A DNA stretch of 18,980 nt from JBLNBU01 sp050260215 (GCA_050260215.1 JBLNBU010000123.1:1-18980); one strand, 5' to 3'; positions 8,450 through 15,112 are shown, counted from the first letter of the stretch. Program-made: numbers and translations. Notes: generated from the sequence alone by a model not told the origin.

Positions 8450-8905
8450 TCAAACTCCCCTGATCAGGCGGGCCATCGCCTCGAGGGCCAGGATGTAGCC
8501 GTGGCTGCCGAAGCCGCAGATCATCCCCTTGGCCGCCTTTGAAACATACGAATGGTGGCGGAAGTCTTCGCGCTGGTGGATGTTGGACAGGTGGACCTCG
8601 ACCACCGGCACCCCCACCGCCAGCAGCGCATCCAGGATGGCCACCGAGGTATGGGTGTAGGCGCCGGCGTTGATGATAACGCCGCCGGCCGTGGCCCGCG
8701 CGTCCTGGATCCAGTCGACCAGCGCGCCTTCATGGTTGCTCTGGCGGAATTCCACCTTCAGACCCAGCCCGGCCGCATGCCGGCGGCAGGCCACCTCGAT
8801 GTCGGCCAGCGTCTCGCGACCGTACACCTCGGGCTGCCGTGTCCCCAACATGTTGAGGTTCGGGCCGTTCAGGATAAATACGGTTGGGGTCTGATCCTCC
8901 GCCAT
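8450..8905 (-). CDS. aroQ: Type II 3-dehydroquinate dehydratase
   Basis: This 151-residue enzyme converts 3-dehydroquinate to 3-dehydroshikimate in the shikimate pathway and normally forms a dodecamer. It has the type II signature FILNGPNLNMLGTRQPEVYG with lid arginine R23 and catalytic Tyr28, then RQSNHEGALVDWI, INAGAYTHTS and VEVHLSNIHQREDFRHHSY carrying the catalytic histidine region. The open frame extends upstream to 9313, but the ATG at 8905 fits the family N-terminus and has AAGGG close upstream. It heads the aroQ-accB-accC cluster, an arrangement frequent in proteobacteria. It is divergent from thiS-thiG across 150 bases. Confidence 0.97.
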   Translation of the reverse strand: MAEDQTPTVFILNGPNLNMLGTRQPEVYGRETLADIEVACRRHAAGLGLKVEFRQSNHEGALVDWIQDARATAGGVIINAGAYTHTSVAILDALLAVGVPVVEVHLSNIHQREDFRHHSYVSKAAKGMICGFGSHGYILALEAMARLIRGV

Positions 8906-8940
8906 GGCTGCCCTTATAACACGCGGACGCATGGGCGCAA
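8905..8940 (-). promoter_or_regulatory. Candidate promoter for aroQ-accB-accC
   Basis: On the minus strand TTGCGC is followed after 16 bases by TATAAG (8918-8913), a 5/6 match to the -10 consensus. The predicted transcript start would fall almost on the aroQ ATG at 8905, leaving a leaderless mRNA, while the AAGGG ribosome site overlaps the -10. Either the mRNA is leaderless or the real promoter lies further upstream. Confidence 0.28.
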
Positions 8941-8998
8941 TGGGCAGGTTGCGCCGGCGTAATTTTGTTGCGGCGCGGCAAGGTTGCCCAGCCGCCGA

Positions 8999-9027
8999 TT
9001 GCATCGGGCTCCGCGCCGTCCCATACT
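8999..9027 (+). promoter_or_regulatory. Candidate sigma-70-type promoter of thiS-thiG
   Basis: TTGCAT (8999-9004), a 17-base spacer and CATACT (9022-9027) give partial -35 and -10 matches, with a short leader before the ATG at 9056. A near-identical CCCATACTG element sits at the same distance from arfB. The leader is too short, and lacks the conserved elements, for a TPP (thiamine pyrophosphate) riboswitch. Confidence 0.35.
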
Positions 9028-9055
9028 GTCGCCCCTTTGGCAAGGACGGTCGCGG

Positions 9056-10045
9056 ATGAAGGTTCTGATCAACGGGGAGTCGCGCGAATTCGCTGGCGGC
9101 CTCAGCGTCGAAGGCGTGCTGGTGGCGCTGGGCGTCGACCCGCGCAAGGTCGCGGTCGAGCGCAATCTGGAGATCGTGCCCAAGTCCACCTACGCTCAGG
9201 TCGAGGTGGGCGAGGGCGACCGGCTGGAAATCGTGCATTTCATCGGAGGCGGCATGGACGGCGGCGCGCATCAGGACGACGACTTCTTCGAGGTGGCGGG
9301 GCGGAAGTTCCACTCGCGCCTGTTGGTCGGCACCGGCAAGTACAAGGATTTCGAGGAGACCGCGCGGGCCATCGAGGCCTCGGGCGCCGAAATCGTCACC
9401 GTGGCGGTCAGGCGGGTCAACCTGTCCGACCCCTCGCAGCCCATGCTGGTCGACTACGTCAGCCCCAAGAAGTACACCTTCCTGCCCAACACCGCCGGCT
9501 GCTACACCGCCGACGACGCGGTGCGCACCCTGCGCCTGGCGCGCGAGGCCGGCGGCTGGGACTTGGTCAAGCTGGAAGTCCTGGGCGACCAGAAGACCCT
9601 TTACCCCAACATGCCCGAGACCCTGAAGGCAGCCGAGGTCCTGATCAAGGACGGGTTCAAGGTCATGGTCTACTGCTCGGACGACCCGATCCAGGCCAAG
9701 ACGCTGGAACAGATGGGCTGCGTCGCCATCATGCCGCTGGGCTCGCTGATCGGCTCGGGGCTCGGCATCGTCAACCCCATCAACATTCGCCTGATTAAGG
9801 AAAGCGTCGCCGTGCCGGTGCTGGTGGATGCCGGCGTCGGCACCGCCTCGGACGCGGCGGTGGCCATGGAACTGGGCTGCGACGGCGTGCTGATGAACAC
9901 CGCCATCGCCGCGGCCAAGGACCCCATCCGCATGGCGCGTGCCATGAAGCTGGCCACCGAGGCCGGCCGCCTGGCCTATCTGGCCGGCCGCATGCCGCGC
10001 AAGTTCTACGCCGACCCGTCGAGCCCGCTGGCCGGGCTGATCTGA
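9056..10045 (+). CDS. thiG: Fused sulfur carrier ThiS and thiazole synthase ThiG
   Basis: This 329-residue protein joins two thiamine-pathway parts. Residues 1-66 are ThiS-like, starting MKVLINGESREF and ending EIVHFIGGG, where free ThiS would carry its C-terminal Gly-Gly thiocarboxylate. Residues about 78-329 are ThiG, which builds the thiazole phosphate from DXP, dehydroglycine or glycine imine, and ThiS sulfur. The Schiff-base lysine is K172 in DLVKLEVLGD, and the phosphate-binding VDAGVGTASDAA and GVLMNTAI motifs are present. The ATG at 9056 follows AAGGA with nine-base spacing. The frame is open further up, to 8984, without homology. An internal ATG at 9254 (residue 67) follows GGAGG at 9245, so separate ThiG could also be made. 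Fused forms are known in alphaproteobacteria. Confidence 0.95.
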   Translation: MKVLINGESREFAGGLSVEGVLVALGVDPRKVAVERNLEIVPKSTYAQVEVGEGDRLEIVHFIGGGMDGGAHQDDDFFEVAGRKFHSRLLVGTGKYKDFEETARAIEASGAEIVTVAVRRVNLSDPSQPMLVDYVSPKKYTFLPNTAGCYTADDAVRTLRLAREAGGWDLVKLEVLGDQKTLYPNMPETLKAAEVLIKDGFKVMVYCSDDPIQAKTLEQMGCVAIMPLGSLIGSGLGIVNPINIRLIKESVAVPVLVDAGVGTASDAAVAMELGCDGVLMNTAIAAAKDPIRMARAMKLATEAGRLAYLAGRMPRKFYADPSSPLAGLI

Positions 10046-10063
10046 GGCGCCGGTCGTGGCTCC

Positions 10064-10147
10064 GTCACCCCCGCGAAGGCGGGGGTCCGGGAACCGCGGA
10101 AAAGTCGGTGTTGGTTCCCCCTGGATCCCCGCTTTCGCGGGGATGAC
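10064..10147. repeat. 84-base palindromic intergenic repeat
   Basis: The left arm, starting GTCACCCCCGCGAAGGCGG, and the right arm, ending CGCTTTCGCGGGGATGAC, are near-perfect inverted copies of about 25 bases. An inner inverted pair (GGGAACC/GGTTCCC) surrounds a core containing CCGCGGAAAAGTCG (10094-10107). It fills most of the gap between the convergent thiG and bacteriohemerythrin genes and may act as a bidirectional terminator or mRNA-end structure. The arms resemble a dispersed repeat type common in alphaproteobacteria. Confidence 0.8.
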
Positions 10148-10159
10148 GGGGGGAGGCGA

Positions 10160-10603
10160 TCAGACCTCGCGGCCGTTGGCGCGGTGCCAGGTGCCGACCT
10201 CGTCGCGCGGGGCGGCCAGGAAGGGGACGTATTTGCGATCCTCGCCCAGGATGTGGTGGACCAGCCAGTCCTGCAGCATGGCGTAGAGCTGCTGGGCGTC
10301 GGGGATGTCGCCCTTCTCGATGTCGGCCTTCAGGGCGAACACCACGTCGTACATCTTGTCGTGCAGGTCCTTGTGGGCACGCCAGCCGGGAAAGCCGGCC
10401 CGCTTCATGGCGCGCTCCTCCTCGCTGAAATGGACCAGCACGAACTCCTCGAGGGTGGACATCACCGCGGCGATCTCTTCCTGGCGGCCCTCGGCGCCCA
10501 GCAGCGGCTGCAGGCGGTTGAGGCAGGCGATGATCATCCTGTGGTGGTCGTCGAGCGCCTCGGAACCCACCGACATCTCGTTCGTCCAGACGATCGGATC
10601 CAT
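10160..10603 (-). CDS. Bacteriohemerythrin
   Basis: This 147-residue single-domain hemerythrin is a four-helix bundle holding a non-heme di-iron site that binds oxygen reversibly. The ligand pattern is complete: H21 in LDDHHRMI, H58 and E62 in HFSEEE, H77 and H81 in HKDLHD, and the final His...Asp in HHILGEDRKY. There is no signal peptide or membrane segment, so it is soluble and cytoplasmic. The ATG at 10603 lies two bases after the deacetylase stop with GGAAGG upstream, indicating a translationally coupled operon. Possible roles are oxygen delivery, oxygen sensing or scavenging in a microaerophile; the sequence does not decide among them. Confidence 0.95.
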   Translation of the reverse strand: MDPIVWTNEMSVGSEALDDHHRMIIACLNRLQPLLGAEGRQEEIAAVMSTLEEFVLVHFSEEERAMKRAGFPGWRAHKDLHDKMYDVVFALKADIEKGDIPDAQQLYAMLQDWLVHHILGEDRKYVPFLAAPRDEVGTWHRANGREV

Positions 10604-10605
10604 GG

Positions 10606-11544
10606 TCAGCCTTCCATCAGGGCGCGGACATGGGCGGCGACGCAGGCCGCCAGCGCGCGGGTGTCATAGCCGCCCTCCAGCAGCGACACCACGCGCCGCC
10701 CGGCATGGGTACGCGCGATGTCCAGTAGCCGCCGGGTCAGCCAGTCGAAGTCGCCCACCCCCAGCCGCAGATGGGCCATGGGGTCGGCGGCGTGGGCGTC
10801 GAAGCCCGCCGAGATGATCAGGAAGTCGGGGGCGAAGGCGTCCAGGGCGGGCAGCACTGTCTGCTCGTAGGCGGCGCGGAACGGCTCCGAGGCGGCGCCG
10901 GCCGGCAGCGGCACGTTGACCACCACCGCGCCGCCCTCCGGCCCCGTCTGGTCGGGGGTGCCGGTATAGGGGAAGGCGTCGACCTGGTGGGTCGAGGCAT
11001 AGAAGGTGCCCGGCTGGTTCCACAGCACGTCCTGGGTGCCGTTGCCGTGGTGGACGTCGAAGTCGACCACCGCCACCCGCTTGAAGCCGTGCTGGTCGCG
11101 GGCGTGGAGTGCGGCGATGGCGGCGTTGGAGAACAGGCAGAAGCCCATGGCCGCCTCGCGCTCTGCGTGGTGGCCGGGCGGGCGGATGGCGCAAAACGCG
11201 TTGCGCGAGCGCCCGGTGGCGACCTCGTCGACGGCGGCGCAGGCGGCACCGGCCGAGCGCAGCGCCGCCTCGCCCGACTTGGGCGACAGCATGGTGTCGC
11301 CGTCCAGCTCGACCACGCCCTCGGCCGGCACGGCGGCCAGGATGCGGTCGATATGGGTGGCGGGGTGGGCGCGCAGCAACTGCTCGCGGGTGGCGACGGG
11401 GGCCTCCTCGCGCGGCAGGTACATGAACTCCTCGCGGTCGAGGATGTGGGCGATGGCGCGCAGACGGTCGGCGCATTCGGGATGGAACTCGCCGGTGTCG
11501 TGCTCCAGGCAGGACGGGTGGGTGTAGATGACTGTCGAAGACAA
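10606..11544 (-). CDS. Histone-deacetylase-family (AcuC/class II-like) deacetylase
   Basis: This 312-residue zinc amidohydrolase is of the arginase/deacetylase fold. The active-site parts are RPPGHHAE (His pair at 125-126), zinc ligands D163 and H165 in DFDVHHGNGT and D249 in SAGFDAHAADP, and the transition-state Tyr293 in LEGGYD. Bacterial members deacetylate acetyl-lysine proteins, acetylpolyamines or related amides; the substrate cannot be told here. I chose a TTG start at 11544 because AGGAGG stands nine bases upstream and the product then begins MSSTVIYTHPSCLEHDTG, as usual for the family. An in-frame GTG at 11574 would translate through that ribosome site. It is the first gene of a two-gene operon with bacteriohemerythrin. 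Confidence 0.93.
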   Translation of the reverse strand: MSSTVIYTHPSCLEHDTGEFHPECADRLRAIAHILDREEFMYLPREEAPVATREQLLRAHPATHIDRILAAVPAEGVVELDGDTMLSPKSGEAALRSAGAACAAVDEVATGRSRNAFCAIRPPGHHAEREAAMGFCLFSNAAIAALHARDQHGFKRVAVVDFDVHHGNGTQDVLWNQPGTFYASTHQVDAFPYTGTPDQTGPEGGAVVVNVPLPAGAASEPFRAAYEQTVLPALDAFAPDFLIISAGFDAHAADPMAHLRLGVGDFDWLTRRLLDIARTHAGRRVVSLLEGGYDTRALAACVAAHVRALMEG

Positions 11545-11553
11545 CCCGGTGAT

Positions 11554-11559
11554 CCTCCT
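11554..11559 (-). promoter_or_regulatory. Shine-Dalgarno that decides the TTG start of the deacetylase gene
   Basis: AGGAGG on the minus strand stands nine bases before the TTG at 11544. The longer GTG-initiated frame and an out-of-frame ATG at 11566 would place this site inside coding sequence, so TTG is favoured. Confidence 0.6.
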
Positions 11560-11668
11560 CGCGCATGGCCGCACGGAGTTATTGGTCTACCCCTTTGGAC
11601 GGCACTGGGCAAGGGGTGACCCTGACCTAAAGGCATAATATGGGGCGCAGCCACCATCGCCGGGGTGG

Positions 11669-11687
11669 AAAAAAGGCGTCAGACGCC
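11669..11687 (-). terminator. Candidate intrinsic terminator, minus strand
   Basis: Read on the minus strand, a short G+C stem (GGCGT-CTG-ACGCC) is followed directly by TTTTTT (11674-11669). It lies beyond the arfB gene on the side away from the lysozyme gene. Its only upstream minus-strand gene is that lysozyme gene, whose transcripts would have to cross arfB antisense to reach it. The stem is only five to six pairs. Confidence 0.4.
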
Positions 11688-11709
11688 GTCGGTCCGGCTC
11701 GCCACCGGC

Positions 11710-11739
11710 TTGATGGCGGGCGCCTGCACCGCCCATACT
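11710..11739 (+). promoter_or_regulatory. Candidate promoter of arfB
   Basis: TTGATG (11710-11715), an 18-base spacer and CATACT (11734-11739) precede the arfB GTG by 32 bases. The CCCATACTG block is shared with the thiS-thiG upstream region. Confidence 0.38.
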
Positions 11740-11771
11740 GCGGCGGCGCCCGTCCATGACAAGAGGCCGAC

Positions 11772-12191
11772 GTGATCCCCATTACCCGCCGCATCCAGAT
11801 CGACGAGCGCGAGATCGAGGAGAGCTTCCTGCGCGCCTCCGGCCCGGGCGGCCAGAACGTCAATAAGGTCGAGACCGCCGTCCAGCTGCGCTTCGACGTG
11901 CGCAACAGCCCGTCGCTGCCCGACGAAGTGAAAGAGCGCCTTTGCCGGCTGGCCGGACGCCGCCTGACCCTGGACGGGGTGCTGATCATCACCGCCCAGG
12001 AACACCGCAGCCAGGAACGCAACCGCGCCGAGGCGCTGGCCAGGCTGGTGGACCTGGTCGCGGAGGCCGCCAAGCCGCCGCCGCCCAAGCGCAAGCCCAC
12101 CAAACCCACCAAGGGCAGCCAAACCCGGCGCCTGGACAGCAAGGCCAAGCATTCGGCCACCAAGAAGCTGCGGTCCGTGCGGCCGGATTAA
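11772..12191 (+). CDS. arfB: Alternative ribosome-rescue factor ArfB (YaeJ)
   Basis: This 139-residue peptidyl-tRNA hydrolase releases nascent chains from ribosomes stalled without a stop codon. The release-factor-like GGQ is at residues 26-28 within ASGPGGQNVNKVETAV. The globular domain continues with LRFDV, LCRLAGRRLTLDGVLIITAQEHRSQ in two stretches, and ends in a long basic Pro/Lys/Arg-rich tail (from about residue 100) that enters the empty mRNA channel. The start is GTG with AAGAGG five bases upstream. The stop codon overlaps that of the convergent lysozyme gene. From codon 29 on, the gene is duplicated at 14687-15025, where the 5' part is missing. Confidence 0.94.
   Translation: MIPITRRIQIDEREIEESFLRASGPGGQNVNKVETAVQLRFDVRNSPSLPDEVKERLCRLAGRRLTLDGVLIITAQEHRSQERNRAEALARLVDLVAEAAKPPPPKRKPTKPTKGSQTRRLDSKAKHSATKKLRSVRPD
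11856..12191 (+). repeat. Direct repeat, arfB codons 29-end (copy 1)
   Basis: This 336-base segment is repeated in the same orientation at 14687-15025. Bases 11943-12059 (117) are identical to 14774-14890, while both flanks differ at many positions. The pair encloses the lysozyme-like and periplasmic genes. Confidence 0.9.
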
Positions 12192-13911
12192 AGAAACCCC
12201 AGCCGCTTGCCAAACGCCTTGGTCACCGCGTCGGCATCCTCGGCCTTCAGCACGTCGGCGAAGGCTTCGGTGGTCTTGGGGCCGATCCAGTTGTCCGGCT
12301 TGAGCTCGGCGCCGAAGCCGTTCAGCGTCCGCTGAAGCGCGCCGGCCTCGGCCGTGGACGAGGCGGTGTCGCCCGGATCGCGCAGCAGCGGGCCGAAAAT
12401 GGCATGGGTCTTGTCGGCCAGGCCTTCGGCCGAACCGCCGGCTTGGGTGGCGCGGGCGAAGGTGTTGAAGCGGCCCAGCGCCAGCCCTTCCTCCACCTTG
12501 TCCGGCCCCAGCCGGGCGGTGGCGTGCTTCAGCGCGAAGTCGGTCTGCGGGCCATAGGCGCCGTCCTCGGCGATGGGCGCCAGTTTGGTATAGGGGCCAT
12601 AGGCGGGTGACCGTTCGGGCAGTGGATGGGCGTCGCCCAGCATGTTGAGCCCGCGCTGCAAGCCGGTGACGGCTTCGGCCGTGCCGTCTTGCGCCGCCGC
12701 CTCGGCCACCAGCCCGCCCAACCGGCCGGTCGCCTGCCACAGATCCTCGCCGTCGGGGGTGGTGTGTGGGACGGGACGATGGGGGATGGGGCGGATGGGC
12801 TGCGGCTCGATGGGCTTGCCGCCGTCATTGCCCTGGGGCTGGTCGCCGTACATGGCCACGTGCCAGTCCTGCACCTTCTCGTAGGTGTGCGCCTTCAACG
12901 GATCGCCCGAGCGCCAGCCGCGATAATCGCCCTGCGCCGAAGCGATCATGTCCATCATCTCGGGCTGGGTCAGCCTGTCCACCGGCTTCAGCAGGGCCGA
13001 TCGGCCGGGATTGTCCACCGGCTTGCCCGCCATCTCGACCATGGCGGCGACCTTGGGATCGGCGGGGGTTTCGGACTTCTTTTGTTCCGGTGGCGAGACG
13101 GGTTGGGGGGCCGGCTCGGGTGCAGGCTGAGGAGCCGGCTGTGCCTGCGGCTCGGGGGCAGGCTTGGGCGCCTCCTGGAGCGGGGCCGAATCCTGCTGCT
13201 CCGAAGACGGCGTCTGGCCCGCCCCGTCCTGCGGACGCGGTTCCGGGCGCAGGGTGGACAGGTCGACCTGGTCCGGCTTCGCGGGCAGGTCGAATTTGCC
13301 AGCCGGGCGATCTGCCTCGACCTGCCGTTTCGCCTCGTCGAGGGAAATGCCTTGCGCCTCGGCGCGGTTGCGGGCGAGCCGATCCCAGTTGCGGGAGCCG
13401 TCGCTGTGGAAATCGACGTTCTTGCCGATTTCCTCGGCATTGCCGGTTTCGATGCCCTCCTTGAGGCTCGGGAAGTCCTTCAGGCTACCATTGGCGTAAT
13501 GAACGTCGAGCACGGCGGTCTTCTGGCCTGGGCTCAGGCGGTCCCAGTTTTCGGCCCCCACTTCCGCCTTGATCTTTTCCTCGCGGGCGAGGATTTCGGC
13601 ATCCAGGCGGCGCTTTATTTCGGCGTCCGGTAGGGACAGCGGACTCTTGCCGGGGCCGTTCTGCAATTCGTCGTTCGAGAGCCCCTTGGCCCGCTGGAAC
13701 TCGGCCTTCTTTTCGTCCTCGGTCGCCGGGCGACTTCACCCGTCTTGGCGTCCTTGATCTCGAATGGCATGGCGACAAAAGACGTCTCGTCATCGACCTT
13801 GAAGCCGGTGCCGACGGTCAGAAGCCCCTTGTTATCCTTGTAGGGAGTGGGGATTTTCCCTTCATTGTCGGTAATGTGCTTGCGCACGCGCTGCATGGTG
13901 TTGCCGCCCAT
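12188..13911 (-). pseudogene. T4-lysozyme-like peptidoglycan hydrolase with peptidoglycan-binding C-terminus, frameshifted
   Basis: Two overlapping minus-strand frames (13615-13911, and 12188 up to 13735) together encode one protein of about 574 residues. The first starts at ATG 13911 after CAGGAGAC. It carries E17, D26 and T32, with the 9- and 6-residue spacing of the E11/D20/T26 triad of T4 lysozyme (GH24). The second frame supplies the rest of the lysozyme fold (NWDRLSPGQKTAVLDVHYANG to RARNRAEA-like helices), a Pro/Glu/Gln-rich linker and two peptidoglycan-binding-like repeats (GLQRGLNMLG...DGAYGPQT and ALQRTLNGFG...WIGPKTTEAF). Loss of one G near 13724-13735 explains the shift; no slippery heptamer is present. 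It has no signal peptide. It may be a phage-derived lysin or a secreted effector. A sequencing error is possible. Confidence 0.75.
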
Positions 13912-13946
13912 GGTAGTCTCCTGTGGGTAGTGTGGAGGATCGAGGG

Positions 13947-14525
13947 ATGCGATTACGCGCGGTGCTTTGGGCGGCCTTGATGTTGGCCGCGCCTCAGCCG
14001 GTCTTGGCCTATACCGAGACCCAGCCGGGTGATGAGAGATGGCCGGAAATTCCCGGCCGGATCGGGATGAAAGCGTTTCTGGGGACCTGGGCGCCGCAGT
14101 GCAATCACGGGGCGTATACCGAGAACGGCGCCATGACCGTCCACCACGATGGCCGGATCAGCTACCAATTGCGGAAGCCATATCTGCCCATTCGCTACCG
14201 AGTGATCGAGACCACGCCGTACTACGTCGTGACCCTGGTGCAGACGGCTAAACAGTACATCCAATTCCGGGTGTTCCGGCCGTTGGACAAGTCGTACAAC
14301 CGCTTCGGCGCAACCGGGATGAGCGCCATTGGCATCAACGAATGCCCGATCAATGGCGATGCCGAGCGCGAGCGCGCCATCTGGAATTTCAGCGACGCCG
14401 ACTTGGCCGAGTTCTGGCGAACCAACAAGTTCTGCCATCCCAGCCTGACAGAGAAGGCCGAGATCGCCCCTTACTGGGGGGGCAACTGGGCGCAGCCCTG
14501 TTGGTTCCAGCGGGGGGAAGACTGA
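13947..14525 (+). CDS. Secreted four-cysteine protein, function unknown
   Basis: This 192-residue protein has a clear Sec signal peptide (MRLRAVLWAALMLAAPQPVLA, cut near residue 21). The mature part has four cysteines (C52, C133, C163, C185), enough for two disulfides. It is rich in aromatic residues and alternating beta-type segments (FLGTWAPQC, YRVIETTPYYVVTLV), suggesting a small periplasmic beta-barrel or sandwich. I do not recognise the family. A GTG at 13923 is in frame, but the ATG at 13947 has GGAGG eight bases upstream and starts the signal peptide. It is divergent from the lysozyme-like gene with only 35 bases between starts. Its base composition looks less GC-rich than the housekeeping genes. 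A lysozyme inhibitor or immunity role is an untested idea. Confidence 0.72.
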   Translation: MRLRAVLWAALMLAAPQPVLAYTETQPGDERWPEIPGRIGMKAFLGTWAPQCNHGAYTENGAMTVHHDGRISYQLRKPYLPIRYRVIETTPYYVVTLVQTAKQYIQFRVFRPLDKSYNRFGATGMSAIGINECPINGDAERERAIWNFSDADLAEFWRTNKFCHPSLTEKAEIAPYWGGNWAQPCWFQRGED

Positions 14526-14686
14526 GGGCGAACGCGGCGGCAGTTCCGCCACCCTTGCCGGAAATAAGAATGCCCGAAACCCTTGCCGGCCTCCGGGCGC
14601 AAATCTGCCGTTGATGCGAACACTTATAGAACACTTACTGTGGGCATGTCAATTGCCTCCGTCATCTCTCTAGCTATGACGTCCCA
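14526..14686. other. Junction region upstream of the arfB fragment
   Basis: This 161-base stretch has no gene, and no transposase or tRNA. It contains a weak hairpin (GGCGG-CAGTT-CCGCC) and an A/T-richer section around 14610-14680. At its right end an inverted pair GACGT/ACGTC (14678-14682, 14688-14692) straddles the point where arfB-like sequence begins. Confidence 0.4.
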
Positions 14687-15025
14687 AACGTCAACAAGGT
14701 CGAGACGGCGGTGCAGCTGCGCTTCGACGTGCGCGGCTCGCCCAGCCTGCCCGACGAGGTGAAGGAGCGCCTGTGCCGGCTGGCCGGACGCCGCCTGACC
14801 CTGGACGGGGTGCTGATCATCACCGCCCAGGAACACCGCAGCCAGGAACGCAACCGCGCCGAGGCGCTGGCCAGGCTGGTGGACCTGGTCACGGAGGCCT
14901 CCAAGCCTCCGCCGCCCAAGCGCAAGGCGACCAAGCCGACCAAGGGCAGCCAGCAGCGGCGCATGGACTCGAAGGCCAAGCGCGGGGCGGTCAAGAAGTT
15001 GCGGTCGCAGCGGCCGGAGGGATAG
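14687..15025 (+). pseudogene. Truncated second copy of arfB, lacking start and GGQ
   Basis: This copy begins at the equivalent of arfB codon 29 (AACGTCAAC, Asn-Val-Asn) and runs in frame to a TAG. It encodes the rest of the domain and the basic tail with only scattered changes. It lacks the N-terminus and the GGQ catalytic loop, so it cannot act as a peptidyl-tRNA hydrolase. A GTG at 14711 could start a 104-residue product, but no good ribosome site precedes it. The reading frame has stayed open, so the truncation may be recent, the fragment may be maintained by conversion with the intact gene, or it may still be translated. It is a direct repeat of 11856-12191. Confidence 0.85.
14687..15025 (+). 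repeat. Direct repeat, arfB codons 29-end (copy 2)
   Basis: This is the partner of the repeat at 11856-12191. The identical core is 14774-14890. The repeat-to-repeat distance is about 2.8 kb and encloses the lysozyme-like and periplasmic-protein genes. Confidence 0.9.
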
Positions 15026-15112
15026 CCGGCACGCCTTGTTTTGCATGCCGTTCGGGGGGTATCCTTCGCAGCTGGGCGCAGGGGCGCTCCGCGTTGGGGG
15101 AAGGGGCTTTCC

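Noticed and set aside
8906..9055. TPP riboswitch upstream of thiS-thiG
   Set aside because: The conserved riboswitch elements are not visible in the short leader.
11634..11641. CATAATAT as the -10 of a promoter
   Set aside because: The minus-strand reading TATTAT would suit the deacetylase operon, but neither strand has an acceptable -35 at 16-18 bases, so it is not listed as a feature.
13715..13745. Programmed -1 frameshift as the reason for the two lysozyme frames
   Set aside because: A -1 shift would join the frames, but there is no X-XXY-YYZ slippery heptamer or evident stimulatory structure. A one-base deletion is simpler.
12191..14687. Insertion sequence or transposon between the arfB copies
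   Set aside because: There is no transposase or integrase frame and no terminal inverted repeats bounding the block; only the arfB direct repeats are seen.
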